From positions 1 through 64,000 of the forward strand of contig NZ_FODV01000008.1 in the NCBI RefSeq assembly GCF_900110465.1: a stretch of 64,000 nucleotides of DNA, written 5' to 3'. This stretch comes from Halogranum amylolyticum. GTDB lineage: Archaea; Halobacteriota; Halobacteria; Halobacteriales; Haloferacaceae. Made by a program: the position numbers and the translations under genes. The notes beneath the pieces are model-generated. The model was given only the letters and a program-made list of their open reading frames with translations. It ran no database searches and was not told the origin of the DNA. Position 1 is the stretch's first letter. Each line of letters begins with the position of its first letter. Shown piece after piece: positions 42,286 to 51,026 of this stretch.

Positions 42286-42933
42286 TTAGTGATAGTTTCG
42301 TGACCCGTCTTCGGCGGGCACGTCGGCGGGGACGGCGACCGCCCGCACGGGCGCTCCGTCGGCGTCGGCGAGTGCGAGCGGGAACGCCGAGAGTCGGACC
42401 CGTTCGGGGAGGTCGGCGAGGCCGGTCAGGTTCTCCAACAGGAGACAGTCGGCACGGAAGAGGATTCGGTGCGCCGGGAACGACTCGGCACCGGTCGGGT
42501 CCGGGCCGGCGGTGTCGAGACCGACGTCGTACCCCCGGTCGGCACACCACCGGGCGGCGTCCGGCGCGAGAGACGGGTGGTCGTCGTATCGGTCGGTCCC
42601 CCAGTGTGCGTCCCACCCGGTGTGGAGGAGGAGCAGCTCGCAGTCGGGGTCGGGGAGATCGCTCGCCCGAACTGTCTCGCCGGCGTCGAGGCCGGTGCAG
42701 TCGACGACGTGGGCGTCGAAGACGAACCGATCGACCGGATAATCGTCGAGCGTCCGGCCGTCGACCAGGAGGTGTGCGGGAGCGTCGAGATGTGTCCCCG
42801 CGTGGCTGTTCAGGTGGACGTCGCTGACGCGGTATCCGTCGGCCTCGTGGGTCGCCGCCGGTTCGACGCCGACCGGCGGGTCACCGGGGTAGACGGGCGT
42901 GTCGCTGGTCAGTGGATGGGTGAGGTCGTACAC
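42286..42933 (-). CDS. Cyclase family protein (kynurenine formamidase-like)
   Basis: A 215-residue hydrolase of the cyclase/KynB family. It starts with GTG: VYDLTHPLTSDTPVYPGDPP. The metal-binding motif HLNSHAGTHLDAPAH (residues ~40-54) contains the H-x-G-T-H-x-D pattern that defines the family. A second conserved piece is LLLHTGWDAHW. Members hydrolyse N-formylkynurenine or cyclic imides/lactones; the true substrate is unknown. An upstream ATG start is possible but its extension lacks the family start. It precedes the AOR gene and may supply or use an AOR-linked intermediate (inference). Confidence 0.85.
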   Translation of the reverse strand: MYDLTHPLTSDTPVYPGDPPVGVEPAATHEADGYRVSDVHLNSHAGTHLDAPAHLLVDGRTLDDYPVDRFVFDAHVVDCTGLDAGETVRASDLPDPDCELLLLHTGWDAHWGTDRYDDHPSLAPDAARWCADRGYDVGLDTAGPDPTGAESFPAHRILFRADCLLLENLTGLADLPERVRLSAFPLALADADGAPVRAVAVPADVPAEDGSRNYH

Positions 42934-42985
42934 GGGAGGAACGTTCGTCGACCGAGCGGAAGAACGCTCGGTCGGCGAACGGTCG

Positions 42986-44857
42986 TCACTCCGATTTGGG
43001 GTGACAGAACTGCATCGCGTCGCGGACGGCATCTCGCCGTCCGAGAAGCGTGATCCGGTCGCCCGGCTGGAGCGCGTAGTCGGCGTCCGGCACCTCGATG
43101 GTGTCGTCGTGAGCGACGAGCGCGACGAGACAGCCGCCGGGAAGTTCCGGACCGATCTCGCGGATGGTGCGGCCGACGAGCTCCTCGGAGGTCACCTCGA
43201 TCTCTTGGACGTCGCCGGAGCGACCGATCTCGCCCATCCAGTTGGCCAGCGCCGGGCGTTCGATGTAGTTGTCGATCGCCTGCGCCGTCGCCAGCGTCGT
43301 CGAGATCGTACGGACCCCGAGCTCCTCGAACGCCTCGACGTTGTCGGGGTTGTTGGCGCGGGCGATGATGGTCTCGGGGTCGAACTTCGAGGCGGCCAGC
43401 TGCGAGACCAGCAGGTTCGCGTCGTCGTCGCCGGTCGCGGCGACCACGATCTTGGCGTTCTCACCGCCGGCCGAGCGTAACACCTCCGTGTCGGTGCCGT
43501 CGCCGTGATGGACGGTGAACCCCTCGTTCCGAGCGGCTTCGACGATTTCTACGTCGTCTTCGATGATGACGACGTTCTCTCCACGTTCTTCGAGGCGTTC
43601 GGCGAGCGCGCGGCCCACCTTACCGCCTCCGATGACGAGTACACGCATTGGTATCACATCTAGGAACTCCGCGATCCGACGGGCGAACCCGGCCTCGAAC
43701 ACGACGGTCACCAGAATGACGAGGAAGACGGTGCCGACGAGCACGTCGGCGGCCTCCTGTAGCCCCTGGGCCCGCAGTTCGATGGCGAACAGCGTCGCGA
43801 CCGACGCGGGGATGATGCCGCGCGGGCCGACGAAACTCATGAACAGCTTCTCCTCGCGAGTGAAGCGGTCGCCGACCGTCGAGACGAAGACGAGGAACGG
43901 GCGGATGAGGAGGGCGACGGCGACGACGACGCCGATACCGCCCAGCCCCAACTGCTGGAGGTTTCCGAAGTCCAGCAGCGCCGCGAGAGCGATGAAGACG
44001 AACGAGAGCACGATCAGGGTGATGTCGCCTTTGAACGCCGAGATCTCCTCCTCGTAGGGGACCTCCAGGTTCCCGAGGACGATGCCGGCCGTCGCGACGG
44101 CGGCGATGCCGGCCTCGGTGGCGACGAGTTCTGCCCCACCGTAGGCGACGAGCGCCCCTGCGAGGACCAGGAGACGGGCGTTCTGCGGCGCGTTGCCGGG
44201 CGAGAGGTCGACGTATCGGAGCGCGACGAAGATGACGGCGGCGACGACGCCGCCGACGAGGACGCCGACGCCGAGTCGCTGGGTGAAGTGCGTCAGGAAC
44301 GCCCCGGGCTCGGCGATGCCGGCCACGAGGGCCTCGAAGATGACGACGGCGAGGATGGCAGCGGTGACGTCGTTGACGATCCCCTCCGTCTCCAGCGCCG
44401 TCTCGACGCGGTCGCGTGCCGGGACGACCTCCAGGATCGGCGCGATCACCGTCGGCCCGGTGGCGACGAGCAGCGCACCGATGAGGAACGACACCAGCCA
44501 GCCGACCGACAGCAGGAAGTGAACTGCGATGGCGGTCCCGACCAGCGAGATGGCCGCACCGACCGTGACGAGACGCACTGTCGCCGCGGGCGCCTCTCTG
44601 AGGCTCTCGATACGGAGGTGGAACGCCCCCTCGAAGACGATGATGGCGACCGAGAGACCGACGATGGCCGGCAGCGCGTTGCCGAACGAGTCGGGCGTGA
44701 CGACGCCGAGCACCTCCGGTCCGAGGAGGATACCCGCCGCGATGAGGAAGATGATGCTCGGCACCTGCAGTCGGTCGGCGAGCACCTGCGAGACGACGCC
44801 GATACCGATGATGGCGGCGACGAGGGGGATGAGGTTCCCCGCTGCTTCGGCGGCCAC
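42986..44857 (-). CDS. NhaP-type cation:proton antiporter with C-terminal RCK domains
   Basis: A 623-residue CPA1/CPA2-like antiporter. The membrane part (1-385) has about 12 TM helices with LVATGPTVIAPILEVVPARDR (residues ~128-148; TGP in place of TDP), and ETEGIVNDVTAAILAVVIFEA (the E-x-x-x-N-D motif, ~153-173). The C-terminal RCK_N starts VLVIGGGKVGRALAERLEERGENVVII, and an RCK_C follows near IRSGDVQEIEVTSEELVGRTI. The RCK unit should regulate Na+/H+ or K+/H+ exchange via nucleotide binding. Na+ or K+ specificity is not decided by sequence. A strong TATA box lies about 40 bp upstream. Confidence 0.9.
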   Translation of the reverse strand: MAAEAAGNLIPLVAAIIGIGVVSQVLADRLQVPSIIFLIAAGILLGPEVLGVVTPDSFGNALPAIVGLSVAIIVFEGAFHLRIESLREAPAATVRLVTVGAAISLVGTAIAVHFLLSVGWLVSFLIGALLVATGPTVIAPILEVVPARDRVETALETEGIVNDVTAAILAVVIFEALVAGIAEPGAFLTHFTQRLGVGVLVGGVVAAVIFVALRYVDLSPGNAPQNARLLVLAGALVAYGGAELVATEAGIAAVATAGIVLGNLEVPYEEEISAFKGDITLIVLSFVFIALAALLDFGNLQQLGLGGIGVVVAVALLIRPFLVFVSTVGDRFTREEKLFMSFVGPRGIIPASVATLFAIELRAQGLQEAADVLVGTVFLVILVTVVFEAGFARRIAEFLDVIPMRVLVIGGGKVGRALAERLEERGENVVIIEDDVEIVEAARNEGFTVHHGDGTDTEVLRSAGGENAKIVVAATGDDDANLLVSQLAASKFDPETIIARANNPDNVEAFEELGVRTISTTLATAQAIDNYIERPALANWMGEIGRSGDVQEIEVTSEELVGRTIREIGPELPGGCLVALVAHDDTIEVPDADYALQPGDRITLLGRRDAVRDAMQFCHPKSE

Positions 44858-44894
44858 TAGCGTCCCTCCATGTGCCTTTTCTGTCGACTGGCGC

Positions 44895-44903
44895 TTTTAT
44901 AAA
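44895..44903 (-). promoter_or_regulatory. TATA box of the NhaP/RCK antiporter gene
   Basis: On the minus strand this reads TTTATAAAA, 38-46 bp upstream of the ATG at 44857; a strong archaeal core promoter element. Confidence 0.5.
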
Positions 44904-44989
44904 CCTCCTCATACAGGGCGGGTTTTGCGGGGGATCGGCCGATCGTCGCCGACGAGTCCGGATCGAGGGGGTCCGACGTCGGCGGTCGA

Positions 44990-47011
44990 CTACTCCGACG
45001 TGGGCGACGTCGTCTCGTAGAGCATCGCCACGTCGTCGGCGTAGCGGTCGAGGATGTGACGACGCTTCTTCTTCATCGTCGGCGTCAACAGGTCGTTCTC
45101 CTCGGTGAACTCCTCGGGGACGACCCGGAACTGTTTGATCTGCTCGTAGGACTCGAAGTTCTCGTTGACGCGGTCGACCTCCCGCTGGAGTCGCTCGCGG
45201 ACGCGCTCGTCGCGGCACAGCGCCTGACGGTCGTCGGGGAGGTCGATCCCCGCGCGGTCGGCCCACTCGCGGATCGCCTCGACGTTGGGGACGAGCAGCG
45301 CGCTGACGAACTTCTTGCCGTCGCCGAGCACCAGACACTGCTCGACCAGCGGGTTCGAGGCGAAGGCGTCCTCGATGGGACCGGGGGCGACGTTCTTCCC
45401 GGTCGAGAGCACGAGCAGCTGTTTTGCTCGTTCGCGGAACTCGATGTAGCCGTCCGGGCGGCGGTGGACGATGTCGCCGGTACGGAACCACCGTTCGGAA
45501 CCCGCCGACGCCCCGTTCGTCTCGTTCGCGGGGACGTCGGTGAACGACTGTTCGGTCTCCTCGGGGCGGTTCCAGTACCCCGACGTGACGTTCGGTCCGC
45601 GGACGAGGAGTTCGCCGACCTCCCCCGCCGCCTCGCGGCGCTGTCGCTCGCCGACAGCGCTCTCGTCGATGTGGACGTCGACGTCGACGACGGGCGGACC
45701 GATCGTCCCGATCTGTGGGTTGTCCGGCGGGTTCGCGGAGATGACGGGCGCAGTTTCGGTGAGTCCGTACCCCTCCAAGATGGGGAGTCCCATCCCGTGG
45801 TAGAGTGCACAGAGGTCAGCCGAAAGACTGCCGCCGCCGCTGATGAAGAGTTCGAGACGACCACCGATCGCCTCCCGAACCTGCGAGAAGACGAGGCGGT
45901 CGGCGAGGCGATGTTGGAGCGTCAATGCCGTCCCCGGGTCGTCGGTCTCGTGGTACGTCCGGCCGACGCCGACGGCCCACTCGAAGATGCGTTCTTTGAC
46001 GGGAGACTCGGCGGCCTGCGCCCGAATAGCGTCGTACAGTTTCTCGTACACCCGGGGGACGCTCGTCCCGGTCGTCGGCCGGACGAGTTGGAAGTCCTCC
46101 CGGAGCGTGTCGGGGCTCTCGGCGTAGGCGACGGTGGCTCCCGCCGCGAACATCATGTAGTGGCCGGCGAGTCGCTCGAAGACGTGTGCGAGCGGGAGGA
46201 ACGACAACGTCGTCGACTCGGCGGAGATAGACGGTCGGTCGGGGACGTCCGGGCGGGGGCCGAACCGCCGGTAACACTGGTTCACGTTGGCTCGGAAGTT
46301 CCGGTGGGTGAGTTCGACGCCCTTCGGCTGGCCAGTCGTCCCCGAAGTGTAGATGAGACTGGCGAGGTCGTCCATCGCCGGGTCGTCGACCCACGACTCG
46401 TAGGCGTCGGGGTCGTAGGCGTCGACGCCGAGCGCGTGGACGTCGGCCAGCGAGTAGATATCGTCTCGGTCGCGGACCGCCCCGGACATCCCGCTGCCGT
46501 CGGGAATCTCGTCGAGAACGACGACGAACTCGAGATCGAGGTCGTCCTCGACGGCGAGCACCCGCCGAAGACAGTCTGCGTTCTCGACGACGACGCCCGT
46601 CGCGTCTGGGTCGCCGAGGAGGTACTTCACCTGCCGTTCCGACGAGGAGGTGTAGACGGTGGTGACGACGCCGCCGGCGGCGAGCAGGGCGAAGTCACAC
46701 TGCGCCCACTCCATCCTGGTGTGCGAGAAGAGTCCGACACGAGTGCCGTCGGCGACGCCGAGTTCGCGAAAGCCGGCCGCGAGTCGACGGACGAGCGTCT
46801 GCATCTCGTCGTAGGTGAGGTCGGCGTAGTCGCCCGCCGGTGCCACGGGGACGACGTCGGCGGCGACGAGCGAGCGGTCGTAGATGCCACCCTTGTACCG
46901 CTGGGCGACCCGGTCGGCGTTCCGCTCGACGCTCTCTTCGAACATCCGAGCGAGCGTCGTCTCCCCGAGCACGTCGCTCTCATAGTTCGCTTCCGCATCC
47001 CGCCAGTCCAT
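44990..47011 (-). CDS. Long-chain acyl-CoA synthetase (AMP-forming)
   Basis: A 673-residue ANL-superfamily enzyme activating fatty acids to acyl-CoA via acyl-AMP. Motifs: ATP-binding YTSGTTGQPKGVELTH (residues ~219-234), GYGLTETAPVIS (~414-425), RTGDIVHRRPDGYIEFRERAKQLLVLSTGKNVAP (~515-548; recognised by TGD, D-G-Y and K-N-x-x-P). The C-terminal lysine region includes LTPTMKKKRRHIL, the catalytic lysine stretch of ACSL enzymes. Length matches FACL/FadD15-type enzymes. TATA-like TTTATAAC lies about 25 bp upstream, so the mRNA is probably leaderless. It is monocistronic. Confidence 0.92.
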   Translation of the reverse strand: MDWRDAEANYESDVLGETTLARMFEESVERNADRVAQRYKGGIYDRSLVAADVVPVAPAGDYADLTYDEMQTLVRRLAAGFRELGVADGTRVGLFSHTRMEWAQCDFALLAAGGVVTTVYTSSSERQVKYLLGDPDATGVVVENADCLRRVLAVEDDLDLEFVVVLDEIPDGSGMSGAVRDRDDIYSLADVHALGVDAYDPDAYESWVDDPAMDDLASLIYTSGTTGQPKGVELTHRNFRANVNQCYRRFGPRPDVPDRPSISAESTTLSFLPLAHVFERLAGHYMMFAAGATVAYAESPDTLREDFQLVRPTTGTSVPRVYEKLYDAIRAQAAESPVKERIFEWAVGVGRTYHETDDPGTALTLQHRLADRLVFSQVREAIGGRLELFISGGGSLSADLCALYHGMGLPILEGYGLTETAPVISANPPDNPQIGTIGPPVVDVDVHIDESAVGERQRREAAGEVGELLVRGPNVTSGYWNRPEETEQSFTDVPANETNGASAGSERWFRTGDIVHRRPDGYIEFRERAKQLLVLSTGKNVAPGPIEDAFASNPLVEQCLVLGDGKKFVSALLVPNVEAIREWADRAGIDLPDDRQALCRDERVRERLQREVDRVNENFESYEQIKQFRVVPEEFTEENDLLTPTMKKKRRHILDRYADDVAMLYETTSPTSE

Positions 47012-47032
47012 ACCACGGCGCTACGGGGGTCG

Positions 47033-47040
47033 GTTATAAA
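47033..47040 (-). promoter_or_regulatory. TATA box of the acyl-CoA synthetase gene
   Basis: TTTATAAC on the minus strand, centred 25 bp before the ATG at 47011, followed upstream by an A/T run. Consistent with a leaderless transcript. Confidence 0.45.
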
Positions 47041-47089
47041 AAACCGGTCAGAATCGGAGACTCGTTGCCACGAGTTGAATCGGGCCCTA

Positions 47090-48007
47090 CTACTCGTCCT
47101 GTTTCGCCCGGTAGTCCAGATAGCTGAGGACGCCTTTGACGTTCAATCGCTCCTCGTCGCGGGCCTTCCGCTCGCCCCAGACGTCGACCATGTCGGTATG
47201 ATTCCGGAAATACTCGACGACAGCGTCGTCGTCGTCCAACTCCTCACGCTTCTGGCGGACGGCCTCGACCCACTCGACGAGCGTCCGCTTGTACCCCGCC
47301 ATCAGTCGCTCGTCGAACTCGCGGGGGCCGAAGTGGCCGAAACAGAGCACGTCGGGGTCGCGTTCGACGATGGCGGAGGCGTCGTCGAGACACTGTTCGA
47401 GGTCGAACTGCGAGGGCGGGGTGGTCTGGCGGACCGTCCGCTCGCTGGGAACCCAGATCCCCGCGGCGTCGCCCGTGAACAGCACGTCGTCGCCGGTGTC
47501 GTGGAACATCACCTGGTGGGGGGCGTGGCCGGGCGCGGCGACGACGTCCAACTCCCGGTCGCCGAGGTCGATCGTCTCACCGCCCTCGACGCCCTCGATG
47601 CGGTCCTCGGGGACCGGTCTCGGCTCGGCGTAGAACTCCCACTGGTCGTCGACGGCGGCCTTCGTCCCGGCGACGAGCCGCGAGGGGTCGACGAGATGCG
47701 GGACGCCGATCTCGTGGGTCACGACGGTCGCGTTCGGGTACGCCTCCGCGAGGAAGCCAGCGCCGCCCGCGTGGTCGAGGTGGACGTGCGTCGGGAGGAT
47801 GTACGCGAGGTCCGCTTCGCCGATCCCCACCTCGTCGAGCGCGTCGAACAGGAGTTCGTGGTTCGTTCCGATGCCGGTGTCGACGACGGCGGGGCGGTCG
47901 GCGTCGAGGATGTAGACCGACCCGTACGCCTCGGTGTCGTACATCCCCGTGTCGAGATAGTAGAGGTCGGTACAGTCCGGGACAGATTCGAGGTCGCCGA
48001 TAGCCAT
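47090..48007 (-). CDS. MBL-fold metallohydrolase
   Basis: A 305-residue metallo-beta-lactamase-fold protein. The metal motif THVHLDHAGG (residues ~72-81) has H-x-H-x-D-H, and later ligands occur in APGHAPHQVMF (~159-169) and FTGDAAG (~177-183). The C-terminal ~80 residues are a helical extension (RTLVEWVEAVRQKREELD). This layout resembles glyoxalase II-like and other soluble MBL hydrolases. The substrate cannot be assigned. It is divergent from the small HTH gene across about 105 bp that carry TATA-like elements for both. Confidence 0.88.
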   Translation of the reverse strand: MAIGDLESVPDCTDLYYLDTGMYDTEAYGSVYILDADRPAVVDTGIGTNHELLFDALDEVGIGEADLAYILPTHVHLDHAGGAGFLAEAYPNATVVTHEIGVPHLVDPSRLVAGTKAAVDDQWEFYAEPRPVPEDRIEGVEGGETIDLGDRELDVVAAPGHAPHQVMFHDTGDDVLFTGDAAGIWVPSERTVRQTTPPSQFDLEQCLDDASAIVERDPDVLCFGHFGPREFDERLMAGYKRTLVEWVEAVRQKREELDDDDAVVEYFRNHTDMVDVWGERKARDEERLNVKGVLSYLDYRAKQDE

Positions 48008-48078
48008 GCGCAGGGAAGCGTTGCGGGCGACGAAAAACGTTCGGGCGACGGCCGGCCGTCGGGCGTCGACGACCAGAC

Positions 48079-48089
48079 GTTATTTGTAC
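48079..48089 (+). promoter_or_regulatory. TATA-like box of the small HTH gene
   Basis: GTTATTTGTAC is centred about 29 bp before the ATG at 48113, supporting that start and leaderless transcription. Confidence 0.4.
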
Positions 48090-48112
48090 TCGGCATCGCG
48101 AGATGCGACCGC

Positions 48113-48358
48113 ATGCCCGGAGCGGAGGAGGTCGACGTCGCCGACGTGTCGCCGATAGCGTGGCGACTGCTCCGAACCGCCGCCGGGTACGAACAGCGCG
48201 AAGTGGAACGCGCACTCGACGACGTCATCCAGGCGCATATCTCGATGCTGGAGAACGACCGTCGCGGCCTCTCCCGGTCGCGCCGCGAAGCGCTGTTCGC
48301 CCTCTACACGAGCGAACTCACCGACGAACAGGTGCGTGCGCTCGTCGGCGCGTTCTGA
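48113..48358 (+). CDS. Small HTH (XRE-like) protein
   Basis: An 81-residue acidic protein starting MPGAEEVDVADVSPIAWRLLRTAAGYEQREVERAL. Residues ~20-65 fit a Cro/C1-type helix-turn-helix: LLRTAAGYEQREVERALDD as helices 1-2, then QAHISMLENDRRGLSRSRREAL as the recognition helix and following turn. The final helix reads YTSELTDEQVRALVGAF. Such single-domain proteins act as local regulators or bind nucleic acid. It is divergent from the MBL gene and about 100 bp upstream of the DASS transporter gene, either of which it may control; this is inference. Confidence 0.75.
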   Translation: MPGAEEVDVADVSPIAWRLLRTAAGYEQREVERALDDVIQAHISMLENDRRGLSRSRREALFALYTSELTDEQVRALVGAF

Positions 48359-48417
48359 CCGTCGGAGCGTTTTGTGACACTTGTTAAACTATAACGATAA
48401 TCCCAACCGATGTAAAA

Positions 48418-48468
48418 ACCATTAAGTACGAGACTCGTCCACACTCCCCGTGTATCAATGATACGGGG
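48418..48468 (+). promoter_or_regulatory. DASS promoter and dyad covering the start codon
   Basis: ACCATTAAGTAC (48418-48429) is a likely TATA region. A dyad follows at 48446-48468: CCCC-GT-GTATCA, the A of the ATG, then TGATAC-GGGG. It is perfect except for a 2-nt GT bulge. It would lie at the very 5' end of a leaderless transcript and includes the initiation codon. Confidence 0.5.
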
Positions 48469-50044
48469 ACTCAGAGAGACGACGCAGGGTCGGATACTCG
48501 TCTTTGCGGTCGCACTACTCGGCGCGCTGGTCGTCGGTTTCGGCCCCTCACCCGAGGGGCTGTCGCTGAAGGGGCAGTACGCGCTCGCAACGATGTTCTT
48601 CGCGGCGGTGCTGTGGGTGACGGGAGTTATCCCACTCGCGGTGACGGCGCTTTCGATACCAGTTCTTCTGACCGCTTTCGGCGTCTACAGCGGCATCGAT
48701 CCGGCGCTGGCCGGGTTCGCGGATCACCTCATCTTCCTCTTCATCGCGGGGTTCATGCTCGCGAACGCGCTGCAGAAGTACGACATCGACCGCCGTATCG
48801 CGCTGTGGATCATGAGCACGATGGGCGCGTCGCCGCGGCTGCTTATCCTCTCTATCATGCTCGCGACGGCGGTCCTGTCGATGTGGGTGTCGAACACGGC
48901 GACGACAGCGATGATGACGCCTATCGCGCTCGGCGTGCTCGCACAGGTGCTCGGCCGCGACGAGGTGAAGTCGGAGGGCGCGGACAAGGAGGACTTCTCT
49001 AACATGCAGATCGCGACGCTGCTCGGCACCGCGTACGCCGCCAGCGTCGGCGGCGTCGGGACGCTCATCGGGACGCCGCCGAACGCGGTCGTCGCGACAC
49101 AACTGTCGGCGATGCTCGGCTACGAGATCGGCTTCGCGGAGTGGCTGCTGGTCGGTATGCCGATCGTCGCCATCACGCTCCCGCTGGTGTGGTACGCGCT
49201 GACGTTCGTCTTTTTCCCGCCGGAGATCGACGACGTGAGCGGCGCGCGACAGGAGGCGCGTCGCTACCTCGAGGAAGAGGGAGACCTCAGTCCGCGCGGC
49301 AAGCGCGTGGCGTACATCTTCACCGCGACGGCGGGGCTGTGGGTGCTCGGCGGCCTCGACGGCCTGTTCGAGTGGCTGGCCGGACTCGCCGGACTGAACG
49401 TTCCCGAGACGGTCTGGACGACGCTGTTCGGCGGCGAGGGGCCGACCGTCACCGGCGTCGAGGGCCACCAGGGGCTGCTCTACTACGTGATGGTCGGGCT
49501 GTACGCCATCCCGGCGCTCGTCCTCGCCGACACGGTGGAGTGGGAGGACCTCGTTGACATCGACTGGGGGACTATCCTGCTGTTCGGCGGCGGCATCTCG
49601 CTGGCCGACGCGTTCGCGACGACCGGCGCGACCGAGTGGATCGCGACGACCGTCTTCGGGTCGCTCACCGGCGCACCCATCGTGCTCGTCGTCGCCGCAG
49701 TCGTCCTCTTGGTGATCTTCCTGACCGAGATGACCTCGAACACGGCGACGGCGACCATCATCGTCCCCGTGCTCATCGGCATCGGCAGCGTCTTCGCGTC
49801 GACGCTCGGCATCTCGGAGGTCGGCTCCGCGGTGTTCCTCTCGGTCAGCGGGGCCATCGCCGCGAGTTTCGCCTTCGCGCTGCCGGTGGCGACGCCGCCG
49901 AACGCCATCGTCTTCGGCAGCGGCCACCTGAAGCAGGAACACATGATGCGGGTCGGCGTCGCGTTGAATCTCGTGATGACAGTCATTCTCACCGGCCTCA
50001 TCTGGCTGCTGTTCCAGTTCGTCTGGCCGATGTTCCTCTGGTAG
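48458..50044 (+). CDS. DASS (SLC13) family anion:sodium symporter
   Basis: A 528-residue divalent anion transporter of the SLC13/CitT/NaDC group, which moves dicarboxylates, citrate, phosphate or sulfate with Na+. Both SNT motifs are visible: WVSNTATTAMMTP (residues ~147-159) and MTSNTATATIIVP (~427-439). The membrane has about 12 TM segments, with the first re-entrant loop GTLIGTPPNAVVA and the second ALPVATPPNAIVFG. Length is usual. The ATG is the A of a long dyad, so translation or transcription may be controlled there. The specific anion is not predictable. Confidence 0.92.
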   Translation: MIRGLRETTQGRILVFAVALLGALVVGFGPSPEGLSLKGQYALATMFFAAVLWVTGVIPLAVTALSIPVLLTAFGVYSGIDPALAGFADHLIFLFIAGFMLANALQKYDIDRRIALWIMSTMGASPRLLILSIMLATAVLSMWVSNTATTAMMTPIALGVLAQVLGRDEVKSEGADKEDFSNMQIATLLGTAYAASVGGVGTLIGTPPNAVVATQLSAMLGYEIGFAEWLLVGMPIVAITLPLVWYALTFVFFPPEIDDVSGARQEARRYLEEEGDLSPRGKRVAYIFTATAGLWVLGGLDGLFEWLAGLAGLNVPETVWTTLFGGEGPTVTGVEGHQGLLYYVMVGLYAIPALVLADTVEWEDLVDIDWGTILLFGGGISLADAFATTGATEWIATTVFGSLTGAPIVLVVAAVVLLVIFLTEMTSNTATATIIVPVLIGIGSVFASTLGISEVGSAVFLSVSGAIAASFAFALPVATPPNAIVFGSGHLKQEHMMRVGVALNLVMTVILTGLIWLLFQFVWPMFLW

Positions 50045-50076
50045 TTGCGACGCAGTCGGTCCGAGCGGACTTTCGC

Positions 50077-50919
50077 TCAGACGACGGCGTCGAGGATCCG
50101 TTCGCCGTGGTTCACCAACGGCGCGAGGTGACCCTCGCCCTCGAAGACCGTGAGGTCGCTACTCGGCGTCGCCGCGGCGAACCGTTCGACGCTCGCGACG
50201 GGGACCGACCCGTCTTCGGAACCGTGCCAGAACGTCACCGGTACGTCGAGCGTCGCGGGGCCGAACCCCCACGGCCGGTGCAGGATCGCCCCGTCGTGGG
50301 CGGGGCCGCGAGTCCCCTCTCGGAGCGACTCTCGTACCCCGGCGAGCACCGTCGCCCACACCGCGTCGTCGTCGAGTGCGGAGTCGTCGCCCGCAGCCAT
50401 CTGTCGACGCATCCCGGCTCTGAGCGACGCCGGGCGGTGCGCCGCCTGCCAGCCGACGAACGCGAACCCCGGCCGAGCGAGCGCCGGGAACCGCGAGAGC
50501 GCACCGAACGCGACGCGGCCGAGCGGCCCTCTGTCGGCGAACGAGGGAGAGACCGACGAGTCGACGAGCGCGACGCCGGTCAGCCTGTCGTCGAGCGCGT
50601 GAGCGCAGGCCGCCGCGTGGGGGCCACCCGCGGAGAAGCCGACGACGCCGAACCGCTCGAACCCGAGGGCGTCGGCCGCGGCGGCGACGTCGTCGGGCCA
50701 GTCGATCAGTCGGCGGTTCGGCTGGAACGTCGACAGTCCGAACCCGGGGCGGTCGAGCGCGACGAGGTGGACGTCCGCCGTCGCCGCGGCGTCCGCGAGG
50801 AGTTCCCCGTCCAGTCGTGACCCGGGAAGTCCGTGGAAGAAGAACGCCGGGTCGCCGTCGGGAGCGCCGAACGTCTCGTACCCGAGTCGACGGCCGTCGG
50901 AGAGTGTCGTAATAGACAT
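50077..50919 (-). CDS. Alpha/beta hydrolase
   Basis: A 280-residue alpha/beta-hydrolase fold protein. FFFHGLPGS (residues 26-34) gives the oxyanion-hole HG pair, and S96 in VGFSAGGPHA is the nucleophile (G-x-S-x-G). The acid is probably the Asp in WHGSEDGSVPV, and the catalytic His is in GEGHLAP near the C-terminus. DRPGFGLS (56-63) is typical of the family. Substrates may be esters, lactones or haloalkanes; nothing decides it. It converges with the DASS gene and is monocistronic. Confidence 0.88.
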   Translation of the reverse strand: MSITTLSDGRRLGYETFGAPDGDPAFFFHGLPGSRLDGELLADAAATADVHLVALDRPGFGLSTFQPNRRLIDWPDDVAAAADALGFERFGVVGFSAGGPHAAACAHALDDRLTGVALVDSSVSPSFADRGPLGRVAFGALSRFPALARPGFAFVGWQAAHRPASLRAGMRRQMAAGDDSALDDDAVWATVLAGVRESLREGTRGPAHDGAILHRPWGFGPATLDVPVTFWHGSEDGSVPVASVERFAAATPSSDLTVFEGEGHLAPLVNHGERILDAVV

Positions 50920-51026
50920 CTGTCACGTCGGCGTTCGTCCGGGTGGGTCAAATATCCACCCACGGCCCGAGAGACCGACACACGGATGCGATACGGTTTT
51001 CCCGCATCCGACTGAACTTCGAGCAA

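Noticed and set aside
45056..48358. 1100-codon open frame on the plus strand
   Set aside because: It is antisense to the acyl-CoA synthetase and MBL genes, a shadow of high-GC codon use. Only its final 81 codons (from 48113) match a real gene with its own promoter.
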